Made by a program: the position numbers and the translations under genes | From: Pontixanthobacter aquaemixtae | Lineage (GTDB): Bacteria > Pseudomonadota > Alphaproteobacteria > Sphingomonadales > Sphingomonadaceae | Direction of reading: 5' to 3' | Assembly (NCBI RefSeq): GCF_009827395.1 | Contig: NZ_WTYX01000001.1 | Span: forward strand, 1,245,722 to 1,309,721 | Length of the DNA stretch: 64,000 nt | Shown here: piece after piece, positions 25,113 through 34,669 of the stretch | Position numbering within the stretch: position 1 is the first letter of the stretch | How the letters are laid out: each line of letters starts with the position of its first letter | The notes under the pieces: generated by a model | What the model was told of the DNA's origin: nothing | The model's database searches: none | The model's input: the letters and a program-made list of their open reading frames with translations, nothing else

Positions 25113-27011
25113 TTAGCCGGTGATTTGCAGATGTTTTATTGATCTTTCGAGCATTAGTAATTGCCACAGTATCCGTCCGTGATCCGCTCTTCGCGCAATG
25201 TGATCCTCTGCAATTCTTGCCAATGCGCGAGGGTTGAACCAACCGGTTCGCGCCAATCCCGCGCCCGAACTGATGGCTTTTGCCTGCGTCGCCAGTGGCC
25301 CACGAAACCATTCGGAGATCGGGGTAACAAAGCCTTGTTTCGGCCGGTAGAGAATATCGTCGGGCAGATATCGCTCCATAGTATGCTTGACGAGCCACTT
25401 GCCCTGCGTGCCGCGAATGCGCGCGCGATGCGGCAATTGCGCCGCAAATTCGATCAGACGGTGGTCTAGCAACGGCTCGCGCGCTTCCAGACTTACCGCC
25501 ATGCTCGCCCGGTCGACTTTGGTCAAAATATCGCCCGGAAGCCAGAATTTGAGATCGGCATATTGCGCCCGATCAAGGCCGGATCGTGCGGGAGCATTGC
25601 GCATCAGTTCAACCAGGGGCTGTTCGGCCCGATATTCGCCCAGTTCCCGCTTTAGTTCGTCGGAAAAAAGCTGCCCGCGAATTTCCGGCGGAACAACCGA
25701 CAGCGCGCGCGCATAGCCTGTCGCTCCGTCCCGCGCGAGCGACTGGAACGTGGACTTGGCGCGCAACGGCCGCGGTGCCCAATCCGCCTTGGGCCAGATC
25801 GCCCCGAGGCCTCCGAATAACGGTTTGCGCAGGAATTCGGGCAAAACCGCCCTCGCCTGCTCCTCGCGCGCATGGAAGACCTGGCGGCGATATCCGGCAA
25901 AAGCCTCGTCCGCGCCATCGCCCGACAAGGCAACGGTGACATGTTCGCGTGCAAGCTGGCACACCCGCCATGTTGGCAATGCAGAGGCATCGGCAAAGGG
26001 CTCGTCGAACATTTGAACCAACCGGTCAACTTCGTGATAGTCATCGGGTTGAACCGTTCGCGCGTGGTGCTGTGTGCCGAAAAGTCCCGCGACTTTCTGC
26101 GCATAGCCGGTTTCATCAAGCTCTTTGACATCGAACCCGATTGAACATGTGGTAACAGGATCGCGGCTCGTCTCCGCCATCAGCGCGACAACGCTGGACG
26201 AATCCACTCCGCCAGAAAGAAATGCGCCCAGCGGAACATCCGCTTCCATCCGCGAAGTCACTCCCTCGCGCATCAGATGAAGCAGTTCGACCGACAAATC
26301 CTCTGTCGTGCCTTTTTTGCGTTTCGAAAAATCGACATCCCACCATTGCTGTGGCTGAGCCGCCGGGCCGCCATGTTTCAGCAGGCGGAAATGTCCGGCA
26401 GGCAGTTTTTCCACGCCCTTCAGCATTGACCTGTGGTCCGGGACATAGCCCCATGTCATGAAATCTTCGACCGCACGCGGATCGGTTTCGCGGCGCAGCA
26501 GCGGATGTGCCAACAGGCCCTTAAGCTCCGATGCAAAGGCCAAACTACCGTCGCTGAGCGGCGCCATGAACAGCGGTTTGACCCCCAACCTGTCGCGCGC
26601 AAGCAGCAATTCTTTGCGGTTCCGGTCATAGAGCGCGAAAGCGAACATGCCGTGCAAACGCTCCAGACAGTCAATGCCCCAACGCTGCCACGCGGCCAGA
26701 ATAACCTCGCTATCGCCGTCGGTCCTGAACGCTGCACCGTCTCTTTCCAATTCGCGGCGCAGCTCGCGGAAATTGTAGATCTCTCCGTTGAACACCAGCA
26801 CGGCACTGCCATCGGCAGAATGCATCGGCTGTGGAGAGCCTTCGATGTCGATGATCGACAAGCGGCGATGCCCCAGCCCAACGCCCGCTTCGGTCCATAC
26901 GCCCGAACCATCGGGCCCGCGATGCGCCAGCGCGTCGCACATCCGCCCGACGCGTGCCGGATCAACCGGTTTGGGAGTTCCGAGATGGAATAGGCCAGCG
27001 ATTCCGCACAT
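25113..27011 (-). CDS. XrtA-associated asparagine-synthase-like amidotransferase
   Basis: A 632-residue protein with an N-terminal class II glutaminase domain (catalytic Cys2 in MCGIAGLF, then AHRGPDGSG, GHRRLSIID, FNGEIYN) and a C-terminal synthetase domain with the ATP PP-loop LSGGVDSSS (about 266-272) and LSGDGADEAFAGYRR. It matches the family of amidotransferases found in XrtA/PEP-CTERM exopolysaccharide loci, and likely transfers amide nitrogen to a sugar or glycan component. The start at 27011 is fixed by the need for Cys at position 2. It is the last gene of the ten-gene operon, 10 nt after xrtA. Confidence 0.93.
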   Translation of the reverse strand: MCGIAGLFHLGTPKPVDPARVGRMCDALAHRGPDGSGVWTEAGVGLGHRRLSIIDIEGSPQPMHSADGSAVLVFNGEIYNFRELRRELERDGAAFRTDGDSEVILAAWQRWGIDCLERLHGMFAFALYDRNRKELLLARDRLGVKPLFMAPLSDGSLAFASELKGLLAHPLLRRETDPRAVEDFMTWGYVPDHRSMLKGVEKLPAGHFRLLKHGGPAAQPQQWWDVDFSKRKKGTTEDLSVELLHLMREGVTSRMEADVPLGAFLSGGVDSSSVVALMAETSRDPVTTCSIGFDVKELDETGYAQKVAGLFGTQHHARTVQPDDYHEVDRLVQMFDEPFADASALPTWRVCQLAREHVTVALSGDGADEAFAGYRRQVFHAREEQARAVLPEFLRKPLFGGLGAIWPKADWAPRPLRAKSTFQSLARDGATGYARALSVVPPEIRGQLFSDELKRELGEYRAEQPLVELMRNAPARSGLDRAQYADLKFWLPGDILTKVDRASMAVSLEAREPLLDHRLIEFAAQLPHRARIRGTQGKWLVKHTMERYLPDDILYRPKQGFVTPISEWFRGPLATQAKAISSGAGLARTGWFNPRALARIAEDHIARRADHGRILWQLLMLERSIKHLQITG

Positions 27012-27021
27012 ATGCTGCGCC

Positions 27022-28572
27022 CTATCGCAGCGCTGCGATGCGGTCCATCCATTCGCCTTCATCACCAATCGATTGGCGGAATGTGGCAATGGATTGGACC
27101 GGATTTTGTGTATCGCTCTCCTCTGCCGACAGGATCAGCATCATCGTTGGCCGCGCCTGAAGCAATAACCGGTCACGCATATTGGCGAGCTTCAACTTCG
27201 TTGCGCTGCCCGTGGTGACATCGGCGGTGTGGAATGAGGTTTGCGCCAAACGCTTCAAATGCCCGTATGCCAACAGATACTCGCTCGAGGCGTTTTCCAT
27301 GGCATCGCCGGGCGCCAGCCACCGCCACGGCGTATCCATCGTCAAGGCGCCTTCGCCATATGCGCTTGCCTCGCGCCCTTCTTCCTGCGCCGAGTACAGC
27401 GCGATGAACACGTCAACTTCATTGCCGTCGCCATTCCTGTACCGGCCCAGCAAGCGATGATCGGCCCCGGTGGCCTTGGGCGACCATTCGACGGTGGGCG
27501 CATATTCGATCTGCTCCCAACCATTGACCTGTGGCAAGGCGATCGATTGCGGCAAATCGGCTTCGATCCGGGACGCCATCGCATGCCAACCGGCGAACAG
27601 GATGAGCATGCCGGCGATTGCAGCAAATGCCTTGTTCACTCCAATTTGCAGCGCGGCAATGTGGGCAAACCATTGCTGCTTCCCGACATTCGGCAGATCA
27701 ACACCCATATCTTCAGGGTCGCGATCGAAGAAGCGCCAGGAAGCGGCAAGCAATCCGGCTACTACCAGCGCGAAGAACACCCAGCCGTAGAAAATGTGAT
27801 CGAAGCCCTCGGCGAACTCGATGCCCTGCGATTGCGCAATATAGATTGTCCCCCAAGCGCGCACGCCATTGGCAAATATTGGCAGCGCGATCGCCACAGC
27901 CATGAACAGAACGCGCCGTTTCCAGCTCTTGAAACAGCAATAGGCGACCAGCGTCCCGAGCGCGAGCATGGCGATCAGAAACTTCACGCCCGAACATGCC
28001 TCGGCGACTTCGAACAAGCCCGCCGGCGTATCAATAAACACACCATCGATGACGGCGGGAATGCCGCTCCAATGGGTAAAGGCAATGACCAGATCCGCTG
28101 TGATCATCTGCAATGTCGGGACAAGTTCATCACCGAACGGAACGAGGAAAAGCATGTAGAGCAGCGGGAACAGATTGGCTGCGGCAACACGCGGGCCAAG
28201 CAGCGTCAGTATGCTCGCCTGCAATGCAACGACAACGCCCAGCTGGCTCGCGGTGTTGACCCCGGCCAGCGATCCCAAAAGCCACAGGAACAGCGCCGAT
28301 CCCAGCGCAACAAATCCCGGCCACCATGCCTCGGGCGTCATATCGCGCAGATGCGCGCGCCGGTCATAGACCAGCCAACCGATGATAAAAGGCACCAGCA
28401 GGATGTGATTGTAAGTGGAGATGTTCCACCACTGGTCGAACATTGCCAACCAGTCCCGGTATGTCAGCGCGAAAATTGCCGTCCATGCGAGCGCGAGCCG
28501 GACCAAAGGCACACGCCACTGGTCGGGAATGCCGCTGAGGATGCCGCCGACTCGGGCCATTGGAAGAGGCAT
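27022..28572 (-). CDS. xrtA: exosortase A fused to an EpsI domain
   Basis: A 516-residue multi-pass membrane protein. The N-terminal part is exosortase A, the transpeptidase thought to process PEP-CTERM sorting signals: catalytic Cys in FEVAEACSGVKFLIAM (about 193), Arg in LPIFANGVRAWG (about 238) and His in GFDHIFYGWVFF (about 259). After the last helices, residues from about 340 form a soluble EpsI-type (DUF3485) domain found fused to or beside exosortases. Start choice is uncertain: ATG 28572 begins one base after the glycosyltransferase stop, ATG 28584 would overlap it, and ATG 28560 is also possible. The longer frame to 28752 is a shadow of the upstream gene. Confidence 0.93.
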   Translation of the reverse strand: MPLPMARVGGILSGIPDQWRVPLVRLALAWTAIFALTYRDWLAMFDQWWNISTYNHILLVPFIIGWLVYDRRAHLRDMTPEAWWPGFVALGSALFLWLLGSLAGVNTASQLGVVVALQASILTLLGPRVAAANLFPLLYMLFLVPFGDELVPTLQMITADLVIAFTHWSGIPAVIDGVFIDTPAGLFEVAEACSGVKFLIAMLALGTLVAYCCFKSWKRRVLFMAVAIALPIFANGVRAWGTIYIAQSQGIEFAEGFDHIFYGWVFFALVVAGLLAASWRFFDRDPEDMGVDLPNVGKQQWFAHIAALQIGVNKAFAAIAGMLILFAGWHAMASRIEADLPQSIALPQVNGWEQIEYAPTVEWSPKATGADHRLLGRYRNGDGNEVDVFIALYSAQEEGREASAYGEGALTMDTPWRWLAPGDAMENASSEYLLAYGHLKRLAQTSFHTADVTTGSATKLKLANMRDRLLLQARPTMMLILSAEESDTQNPVQSIATFRQSIGDEGEWMDRIAALR

Positions 28573-28573
28573 A

Positions 28574-29821
28574 CTACGCGGCATTACGCTTCTTGGTTGG
28601 TGTCGCGGCCTTTGACGGAGGGTAGCCGCACAGTTCGGCCAGCGGCGCAAGCATCGCTTCCCACCCCTGATGCTCCACCACGTAACGCCGCGCCGCGACC
28701 GCCATCTGCAGCGATGCAGGCCCCTCGGCAAGCATGGCCAAGGCCCTGTCAATCAGCGCGCGATCGGATTGAGCCACGGCAAAATGCTCTCCATCGACCG
28801 CGTCAATTCCGGTTGCCGCCTCTGGCGAAAGCAGCACGGGCCGCGCCATTGCCATGGCTTCGAGCACCTTGTTTTGCACCCCGCGCGCTATCTCTAGCGG
28901 TGCCAGGACGATATCCGCGCCGGCCAAAAATGGCCTGACATCTGGCACCTCGCCCCAAACCCGGACACCCGGATCGCCATCGCGTTTGGTCAATTCGCTG
29001 ACCGGCGCACGGCCCACCAGGTGGAAAGTCGCATCGGGATGCGCAGCGCGGATTTCGGGCAGAAGCCGGTCCATAACGCGCAATGCGGCGCCGATATTGG
29101 GCGCGTAATCCATCTGGCCAGTGAACACGAAATTGGGACCGCTCGACGCGGCCAGATCGGCATGTGGTTCGACGTAGCTCGGATCGAAAAATTGCGTATC
29201 GATACCATTGCGAAGGGCAATAGTGCTGCTGCGCTCAGGTTCGGCCAAGCGGGAACGGAACAGCGCTTCTTCCGCTTCGCTGACAAACAATGTCACATCG
29301 GATCGCTGGCCCAGGCGTTCTTCCACATTCGAAAGCAAGTCTCCCTCGCGCGCATCAATCCAGCTGCGCGGAAAGCGTCCTTCTTTGGCGTATGCTTCAA
29401 ACTTTGCTGAATCGACATCGCACAAATCGACCACAACACGGCCTTTGAACGAATGCGGGATATATTGCCCCACCTGCCCAGAGAAAACGAAGATCGTCTG
29501 CACCGGATGATCCAGAAGGGTTTGTTCGACCCAGTCAGCCAGCTTTGGATCGTAGAACGCGGTCTCGCTAACCGGCCGCCGCGTTGCGAGAGCCTCTATC
29601 CCCGCGCGAACCATCGACTTTGATCGCCGCAGCAAGCAATGGCTTCTGGCCAGCTCTGCCAATTCATGCTCGTGTGCAAAATCGTTGTCCGTATCACCGA
29701 AGCAGCCAACGTGAACCGGAGCGAGCCCGGCCAGCGCCTTTAGCAGATGATGCGAACGGATTTTGTCGCCGCGATCAGGCGGAAACGGCATCCGGTGCGC
29801 CAGAAACAGTATATCGCCCAT
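28574..29821 (-). CDS. XrtA-associated glycosyltransferase (Stp1-like, GT4 fold)
   Basis: A 415-residue sugar transferase. The N-terminus MGDILFLAHRMPFPPDRGDKIRS is the signature of the transferase family linked to PEP-CTERM/EpsH systems. The C-terminal GT-B half has FVFTGQMDYAPN, FHLVGRAP, VRVWGEVPDVRPFLAGADIVLAPL and the nucleotide-sugar-binding region GVQNKVLEAMAMARPVL with a conserved Glu. The start overlaps the FemAB stop (ATGA at 29821). It is the only recognisable glycosyltransferase in the locus, so the other transferases needed for a polysaccharide must be elsewhere. Confidence 0.9.
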   Translation of the reverse strand: MGDILFLAHRMPFPPDRGDKIRSHHLLKALAGLAPVHVGCFGDTDNDFAHEHELAELARSHCLLRRSKSMVRAGIEALATRRPVSETAFYDPKLADWVEQTLLDHPVQTIFVFSGQVGQYIPHSFKGRVVVDLCDVDSAKFEAYAKEGRFPRSWIDAREGDLLSNVEERLGQRSDVTLFVSEAEEALFRSRLAEPERSSTIALRNGIDTQFFDPSYVEPHADLAASSGPNFVFTGQMDYAPNIGAALRVMDRLLPEIRAAHPDATFHLVGRAPVSELTKRDGDPGVRVWGEVPDVRPFLAGADIVLAPLEIARGVQNKVLEAMAMARPVLLSPEAATGIDAVDGEHFAVAQSDRALIDRALAMLAEGPASLQMAVAARRYVVEHQGWEAMLAPLAELCGYPPSKAATPTKKRNAA

Positions 29822-30885
29822 CAGGCCAATCCTTTGGCGATCACGGGCCCAATCATATTTGCGAGTTTGAGCGGCAAACGTTTCCACAATTCAATCTTCG
29901 CCGAATAGGCTTCGCTATTGGGATTGATATCCCGCTTCCGGTGGCCCGGCGCGGTCCAGCTGGCATAGCTGAGCGGCTGCGGCTCAAAACCCCAGTTCTT
30001 TTTGTAATTGTAAGGCCCACTGCCGGTTTTGGAGCGGCCAAAGTCGAACCGCTCCATCCCGCGTTTGCGGGCATGCAGCATCAGTTCGAAATACATGCGT
30101 TCATTGGCACGCAGATTGCGCGCCGCGAAAACACCCCCGCCCCAGAATGGCATAACCGTATCGTCGTGGTAAAATGACAGAACGCTGGCGACGGGGACGC
30201 CATTGTGACGGATCGTCAGAATGTCAGCAGCGCCCGCGAATTCATCAAGCATGGCGTCAAACAGCGCACGCGGGAAAACCGGTGTGCCAAGATTGCGGAC
30301 GCTTTCCGAATAGACGGCATAATGCGCGGCCCGGTCCTCTTCATTGCAGCCGACCGAAACGTGCAGATCAAGCTTTAGACTTTTGCGGATTTCTGCCCGC
30401 TGTTTGCGCGGGATGGCGAGCAATTGTTGCTCGTCATCCTCGGCCAGTTCGGTAACAAATCCTGCGTGGCTGTGTTCGCAAATCTGCCACCCGGCTGGAG
30501 CGGTTCCACCGCGCAGTTCGATTGTCGGGCAAGATGTGCGGACGGCCAGCTCTTCGGCAAAGCGGCACAGGCGCTGGGATGTTTTGTCGCTATCAGCCAA
30601 GGGGCCACCGCCAACGGCAAAACCGCTCGAAACAAGCGCGCGCCCGAAAATCGCTGAATGGACCTCGCTAAGCGGAAGCCAGCCGGTCAGGTTTCCGCAT
30701 TTCTCGGCAACCAGTCCGGTTGCTTTCTGACCGGTGCTGTTCTCAACCGCGCGCAGCCATTTGGGCTGATGAAAAATGCTTCCGCTGCGCTCTGCAACAA
30801 AGGCTTCGATGCGCGCGACCTCTCCCGGATCGCGCAGATCCACGACCGAAACAGTTTCGGCGGAAAGAGGAAACGGAGCATTCAT
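29821..30885 (-). CDS. XrtA-associated FemAB/GNAT-fold acyltransferase
   Basis: A 354-residue protein with two GNAT-like halves, as in FemAB aminoacyltransferases. Landmarks are FHQPKWLRAVEN, GWLPLSEVHSAIFGRALVSSGFAVGGGPL, IPRKQRAEIRKSLK, PVASVLSFYHDDTVMPFWGG, and the terminal block ERFDFGRSKTGSGPYNYKKNWGFEPQPL, the strongest family signature for the PEP-CTERM-associated FemAB group. It probably N-acylates a glycan or lipid intermediate. The ATG at 30885 overlaps the deacetylase stop (ATGA), and the stop overlaps the next start. Confidence 0.9.
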   Translation of the reverse strand: MNAPFPLSAETVSVVDLRDPGEVARIEAFVAERSGSIFHQPKWLRAVENSTGQKATGLVAEKCGNLTGWLPLSEVHSAIFGRALVSSGFAVGGGPLADSDKTSQRLCRFAEELAVRTSCPTIELRGGTAPAGWQICEHSHAGFVTELAEDDEQQLLAIPRKQRAEIRKSLKLDLHVSVGCNEEDRAAHYAVYSESVRNLGTPVFPRALFDAMLDEFAGAADILTIRHNGVPVASVLSFYHDDTVMPFWGGGVFAARNLRANERMYFELMLHARKRGMERFDFGRSKTGSGPYNYKKNWGFEPQPLSYASWTAPGHRKRDINPNSEAYSAKIELWKRLPLKLANMIGPVIAKGLA

Positions 30886-31796
30886 TCGCCCCACTCATCG
30901 CTTGTCGCATGCGCCAGCAGCGCCTCTCGCTCGGCCACTTCATCCATCCGGCCCCAGGCGAATTCGCCGATCAGCCCGCGAAGCTTGGCCGACATCTGTT
31001 TCAGGCCCGTATAGTGCCGCAGTCGCGACTTGATCGGAGCGCCCGGAACGCGCGGTTGATCGGGATCGATTTCCCAAGGGTGGAAATAGAAAACCGCAGG
31101 GCGATTTTCCTCGCGGTTTACCTGCCGGATGGCCCAGCGCGAGAAGGCGTAAGGAAGCACGCGGAAAAATCCGCCTCCCCCCGCCGCAACGCGCTTTCCG
31201 CCAAGGATCGCTGTTGTCACCGGGATCTCGACAAGATCGCTGCCGCGAAGCGGGCTGAAGGCAAAGCGCGGTGCCTCGCGCCAACCATAATGGTCATGCG
31301 CAATCGGTGCGACGCTGCTTGAATAGCGGTATCCTTGCGCAGCGAGTTCCTCATAGGCCCACGGCGTGCGTTGATCGATCGAAAAGCTCGGCGCCCGATA
31401 ACCGGTGATTTTCACGCCCGAGGCGTCTTCGAGTATTTTCTGTGCCTTGGCGATGTCTTGGCCAAATTCCTGCCGGTCGAAATTGAACACGCGCGCGTGA
31501 TCATAGCCGTGGCTTGCCAGTTCGTGCCCGGCATCAACAATGCGCCGCATCAGCGAACCATGCCGCTGCGCCACCCAGCCCAGCGTGAAGAACGTTGCCT
31601 TCACCTCGGCTTCGGCGAACATATCAAGGATGCGCAGGACATTGTCTTCGACTCGCAAAGACAGATCATCCCAATCGTCGCGGTCGATTACATTCTCGAA
31701 CGCGCCTACCTGGAACCAGTCCTCAACGTCGACCGACAAACCATTGATTACGGTTTGCTGGGTCTTTTCCAGCGATTTTACCGGCGAATGTTCCAC
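30882..31796 (-). CDS. XrtA-associated polysaccharide deacetylase (NodB domain)
   Basis: A 304-residue carbohydrate esterase predicted to remove N-acetyl groups from the exopolysaccharide. NodB motifs are LSVDVEDWF (metal Asp), ATFFTLGWVAQRHG, HELASHGYDHARV (two metal His), GYRAPSFSID and the C-terminal FYFHPWEIDPDQPRVPG. No signal peptide is seen. I place the start at GTG 31796 because AGGAG lies 8 nt upstream and this avoids overlap with the ATPase gene; the only in-frame ATG, at 31850, has no such support. It is co-transcribed with the ATPase and FemAB genes. Confidence 0.9.
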   Translation of the reverse strand: MEHSPVKSLEKTQQTVINGLSVDVEDWFQVGAFENVIDRDDWDDLSLRVEDNVLRILDMFAEAEVKATFFTLGWVAQRHGSLMRRIVDAGHELASHGYDHARVFNFDRQEFGQDIAKAQKILEDASGVKITGYRAPSFSIDQRTPWAYEELAAQGYRYSSSVAPIAHDHYGWREAPRFAFSPLRGSDLVEIPVTTAILGGKRVAAGGGGFFRVLPYAFSRWAIRQVNREENRPAVFYFHPWEIDPDQPRVPGAPIKSRLRHYTGLKQMSAKLRGLIGEFAWGRMDEVAEREALLAHATSDEWGE

Positions 31797-31810
31797 CCGG
31801 AACGCTCCTC

Positions 31811-32965
31811 TTACGCAGCCACGCGAGGAGGCTGATCGCTCTCGATCCACTCGATAAGCATCGTCAGGACATGGCGAACCGTGCGTTCCTGCTCATCAAT
31901 GCGCGCTTCCATGCCGGCGATCTTCTCGATCATTTCCTTCGGCAGCTCAACGCTATCGGCTTTCGCCTCGACAGAGCGGGACAATTCGACAACCGCCTGT
32001 TGCAGTTCCTGGATTTGCGTATCGCGCTCTGCCAGAATTTCCTCGACTTTGGGCTGCGCGATAGCCGGAGCCGCAGCAACATGCTTGATCGGCCCGGGGG
32101 CGGGAGCCGCAGGGACTTTCTGCATCGGCTTCGGCGCTGCTTCGGGGAACGTGGTATCGCCCTCCATCTCTTTCAGCACAGCGGTCAGCATCGCGTTATC
32201 GATGCGCGTGCGTTGTTCAACAGCACCCAGCAGAAGCAGGCGCGTTACCACCTGGTTTACCCGGCGCGGAATGCCGCCTGTTGCTTCGTAAAGCCCGGCA
32301 AAAACGCGCTGGTCGAATTCGGGGTTTCCTTCCCAGCCAACGCATTCAAGTCGGTGTTTGATATAGGGTTCGATCTCGCTCGGCTCCATCGATTCAAGAT
32401 GGTGCGCGGCAATCACTCGTTGGCGCAGCTGCTCCAGCTCATCGCTTTGCGCGAGAACCTGTTTGAACTCGGGCTGGCCCAGCAGCAACAATTGCAGCAG
32501 CGGGTGCGAGCCCAGCTGGAAATTCGACAGCATGCGCAGTTCTTCGAGCGCTTCGACAGAGAGGTTCTGCGATTCGTCGACCACCAGCATGGTCCGGCGG
32601 CCTTCGCGGGCCTCGTCATGCAGGAAGTTTTCGATCGCGCCGAGCGCGCTCGCCTTGTCTTTGCCTTCCACTTCGATACCGAAGCTTTGCGCTGCGACAT
32701 GGACCAGCTCTTCCCCGTCCAGATTGCTGGTAACCACCTGGCCAACAGTCATCTGCTCGCGGTCGATCTTTTGCATCAAATGCGCGACCAAGGTCGACTT
32801 ACCCGCACCCACTTCACCGGTGATGACGATAAAGCCTTCGCTTTGCGCCATACCATAGCCGAGGTAAGACAGCGCCTTGCGGTGCGTCGCGCTCTCGAAA
32901 TAGAAATTCGGATCAGGGGTAAGCTGGAACGGGCGTCCCGTTAATCCGTAAAAATCATCAAACAT
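31811..32965 (-). CDS. XrtA-associated ATPase (ExeA/GspA-like AAA)
   Basis: A 384-residue ATPase. It opens with MFDDFYGLTGRPFQLTPDPNFYF, typical of ExeA-like proteins, then Walker A GEVGAGKST (50-58) and Walker B MLVVDESQNLS (D130, E131). A winged region follows (GGIPRRVNQVVTRLLL), then a proline/alanine linker and a C-terminal helical, coiled-coil-like part (about 310-384). This architecture is characteristic of PEP-CTERM loci. Its role there is unproven; energising assembly or export of the polysaccharide is the usual suggestion. Confidence 0.92.
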   Translation of the reverse strand: MFDDFYGLTGRPFQLTPDPNFYFESATHRKALSYLGYGMAQSEGFIVITGEVGAGKSTLVAHLMQKIDREQMTVGQVVTSNLDGEELVHVAAQSFGIEVEGKDKASALGAIENFLHDEAREGRRTMLVVDESQNLSVEALEELRMLSNFQLGSHPLLQLLLLGQPEFKQVLAQSDELEQLRQRVIAAHHLESMEPSEIEPYIKHRLECVGWEGNPEFDQRVFAGLYEATGGIPRRVNQVVTRLLLLGAVEQRTRIDNAMLTAVLKEMEGDTTFPEAAPKPMQKVPAAPAPGPIKHVAAAPAIAQPKVEEILAERDTQIQELQQAVVELSRSVEAKADSVELPKEMIEKIAGMEARIDEQERTVRHVLTMLIEWIESDQPPRVAA

Positions 32966-32983
32966 CTATTCAGTCCCCCAGGA

Positions 32984-34663
32984 TCAGAAGCCGAAGCGCA
33001 GGCCAACCAGGGCCGATGCTGCGGTGAAGTCTTCGGTCGAAACATCGCTATCGAGACTGTCGATGGCGACCGCTGCCCGTGCGGACAGACGCGAAGAGAT
33101 ATTGTGGCTGTAAGCGGCGGACGCGCCGATCGCATTGACTTCGCCAGCGAGGTCGAAACCACTCTGGAGATAGTTGTAATAAGCGTTGGTGGTGAAGTTG
33201 CCGCGGCGGCCGACTTCGCCGGAAAGGAATACCGACGCGTAGTAGGATTCATCGGTCACACCATCAGCCGCTGCCAGGACAGAGCCCGGTACAGCGATAA
33301 ATTTGCGGCGGTCATAGCCAGCGCCAACTCCGGCGGTCATCCGGCCAAAGCTGGTCGAATAGCTCGCCGCAACACCGCGCGAACGGAATACTGACGAGCG
33401 GATCGAACCAAGCGCTCCGTTGAGGCAGTTGGCCCCTTCTTCGCCGGAGACACAGCCGCCCAGCTCACCCGTCAACGGGTTGCGTCCGGCGGTGAATTCT
33501 GTCGGCAGATTGGCCAAGGCATTGCTCAACTGGCTGCCGAAGCCCGAAACCGCATCATAAACCGACACGTTGAAGGACGAACGGCTATCGGGCGCATAGG
33601 CCAGGCTGCCGTAATATGTGGTCGAGTCATAGCGGCGGCCAACATGGGCTTCGACCGAAGTACGGCGGCTTGGGCGCCAGACCACGCCGACATCCCAGAT
33701 CAGGCCTGACACATCATATGCTAGCTGACGCGGCTGGCTTGTATCAACGACCAGACGGCCATCGTCGCCGATAACCGGATCGCCATTGACGTCGAGCAAC
33801 GCATCGCGCGCAGACACTTCCACGTCTTCATAGCCGATGCCGCCGACCAATTGGACGGTCTGCGCGATCGGGATCGACACGTCACCGCGAACATACATGT
33901 CGCGGAAACGCTGATCCAGATTGGAAATATCTTCCTGATTCCACCCTGCGCCCACACCGACGCCAATCGGAAGCGGTTCGCCCGGACGTGTGCCCAGGTG
34001 AACGGCGGCGCTTTGTGAAATACTGTCATCGAACACGTCGACCGGCGCAGCGCCGGGTGCCGGTGCCAAGCCATCGGGTGCTTCCACACGGGTGTAACCG
34101 ATGCGATAGTTCGCATTGACTTCAACATCGCCCGCACGTGTGTGCAGATTTGGTCCGGCATAGGCAGAGTAGATCTGGCTTTCCGACCCGCGGTCGTCGA
34201 GCGACGAGAGGCTCGACGAGCCATTGCCGTCAACGCGAGTTTCTGCGGCAAGCGCACCGGCTTCCACCGTCAAAACCTGCGGAACGATCGAGGCATAACC
34301 CCGCGCAACACCGCTGATGGTTTCGCCATTGATCGCATCATCGCCATAACCGATGTTCTTTTCCACCCGCAGCGACACCGAACCGCCATTGTTGCGGCCG
34401 GTGACCGACGCATCGATCCCCGCCGCGACTTGCGTATAGGTCACAACTTCATCGCCGGGCGAAAGCTCCGCAATCGCAATCTGCGAAACCTCGATATACG
34501 GCTCCACATTCACGCCATTGCCTGTCCGGCGGTCAGACGCGCTGGAGGACGCTTCCTGCCCTTCACCGCCGCTGTAATCCTGCGCGAACGCAGGCGATGC
34601 AACGCTGATGGCTGCCAATGCACTTACCAGTGCGGTCGAGCGTTTAAGGTTGAGTTTCGTCAT
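32984..34663 (-). CDS. XrtA-associated outer-membrane beta-barrel protein
   Basis: A 559-residue exported protein. A signal peptide (MTKLNLKRSTALVSALAAIS...) ends at AFAQ, followed by a Ser/Gly-rich linker and many alternating amphipathic strands, ending in ALVGLRFGF with a C-terminal Phe, the insertion signal of outer-membrane barrels. It matches in size and position the conserved barrel of exosortase-A exopolysaccharide loci and is a good candidate for the outer-membrane pore, since no large Wza ring protein is present. It lies 6 nt downstream of the tyrosine-kinase gene. Confidence 0.85.
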   Translation of the reverse strand: MTKLNLKRSTALVSALAAISVASPAFAQDYSGGEGQEASSSASDRRTGNGVNVEPYIEVSQIAIAELSPGDEVVTYTQVAAGIDASVTGRNNGGSVSLRVEKNIGYGDDAINGETISGVARGYASIVPQVLTVEAGALAAETRVDGNGSSSLSSLDDRGSESQIYSAYAGPNLHTRAGDVEVNANYRIGYTRVEAPDGLAPAPGAAPVDVFDDSISQSAAVHLGTRPGEPLPIGVGVGAGWNQEDISNLDQRFRDMYVRGDVSIPIAQTVQLVGGIGYEDVEVSARDALLDVNGDPVIGDDGRLVVDTSQPRQLAYDVSGLIWDVGVVWRPSRRTSVEAHVGRRYDSTTYYGSLAYAPDSRSSFNVSVYDAVSGFGSQLSNALANLPTEFTAGRNPLTGELGGCVSGEEGANCLNGALGSIRSSVFRSRGVAASYSTSFGRMTAGVGAGYDRRKFIAVPGSVLAAADGVTDESYYASVFLSGEVGRRGNFTTNAYYNYLQSGFDLAGEVNAIGASAAYSHNISSRLSARAAVAIDSLDSDVSTEDFTAASALVGLRFGF

Positions 34664-34669
34664 GACGGG

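Noticed and set aside
27241-28938. 565-codon open frame antisense to exosortase A
   Set aside because: The composition is that of an antisense shadow; the minus strand encodes a clear exosortase with all catalytic residues.
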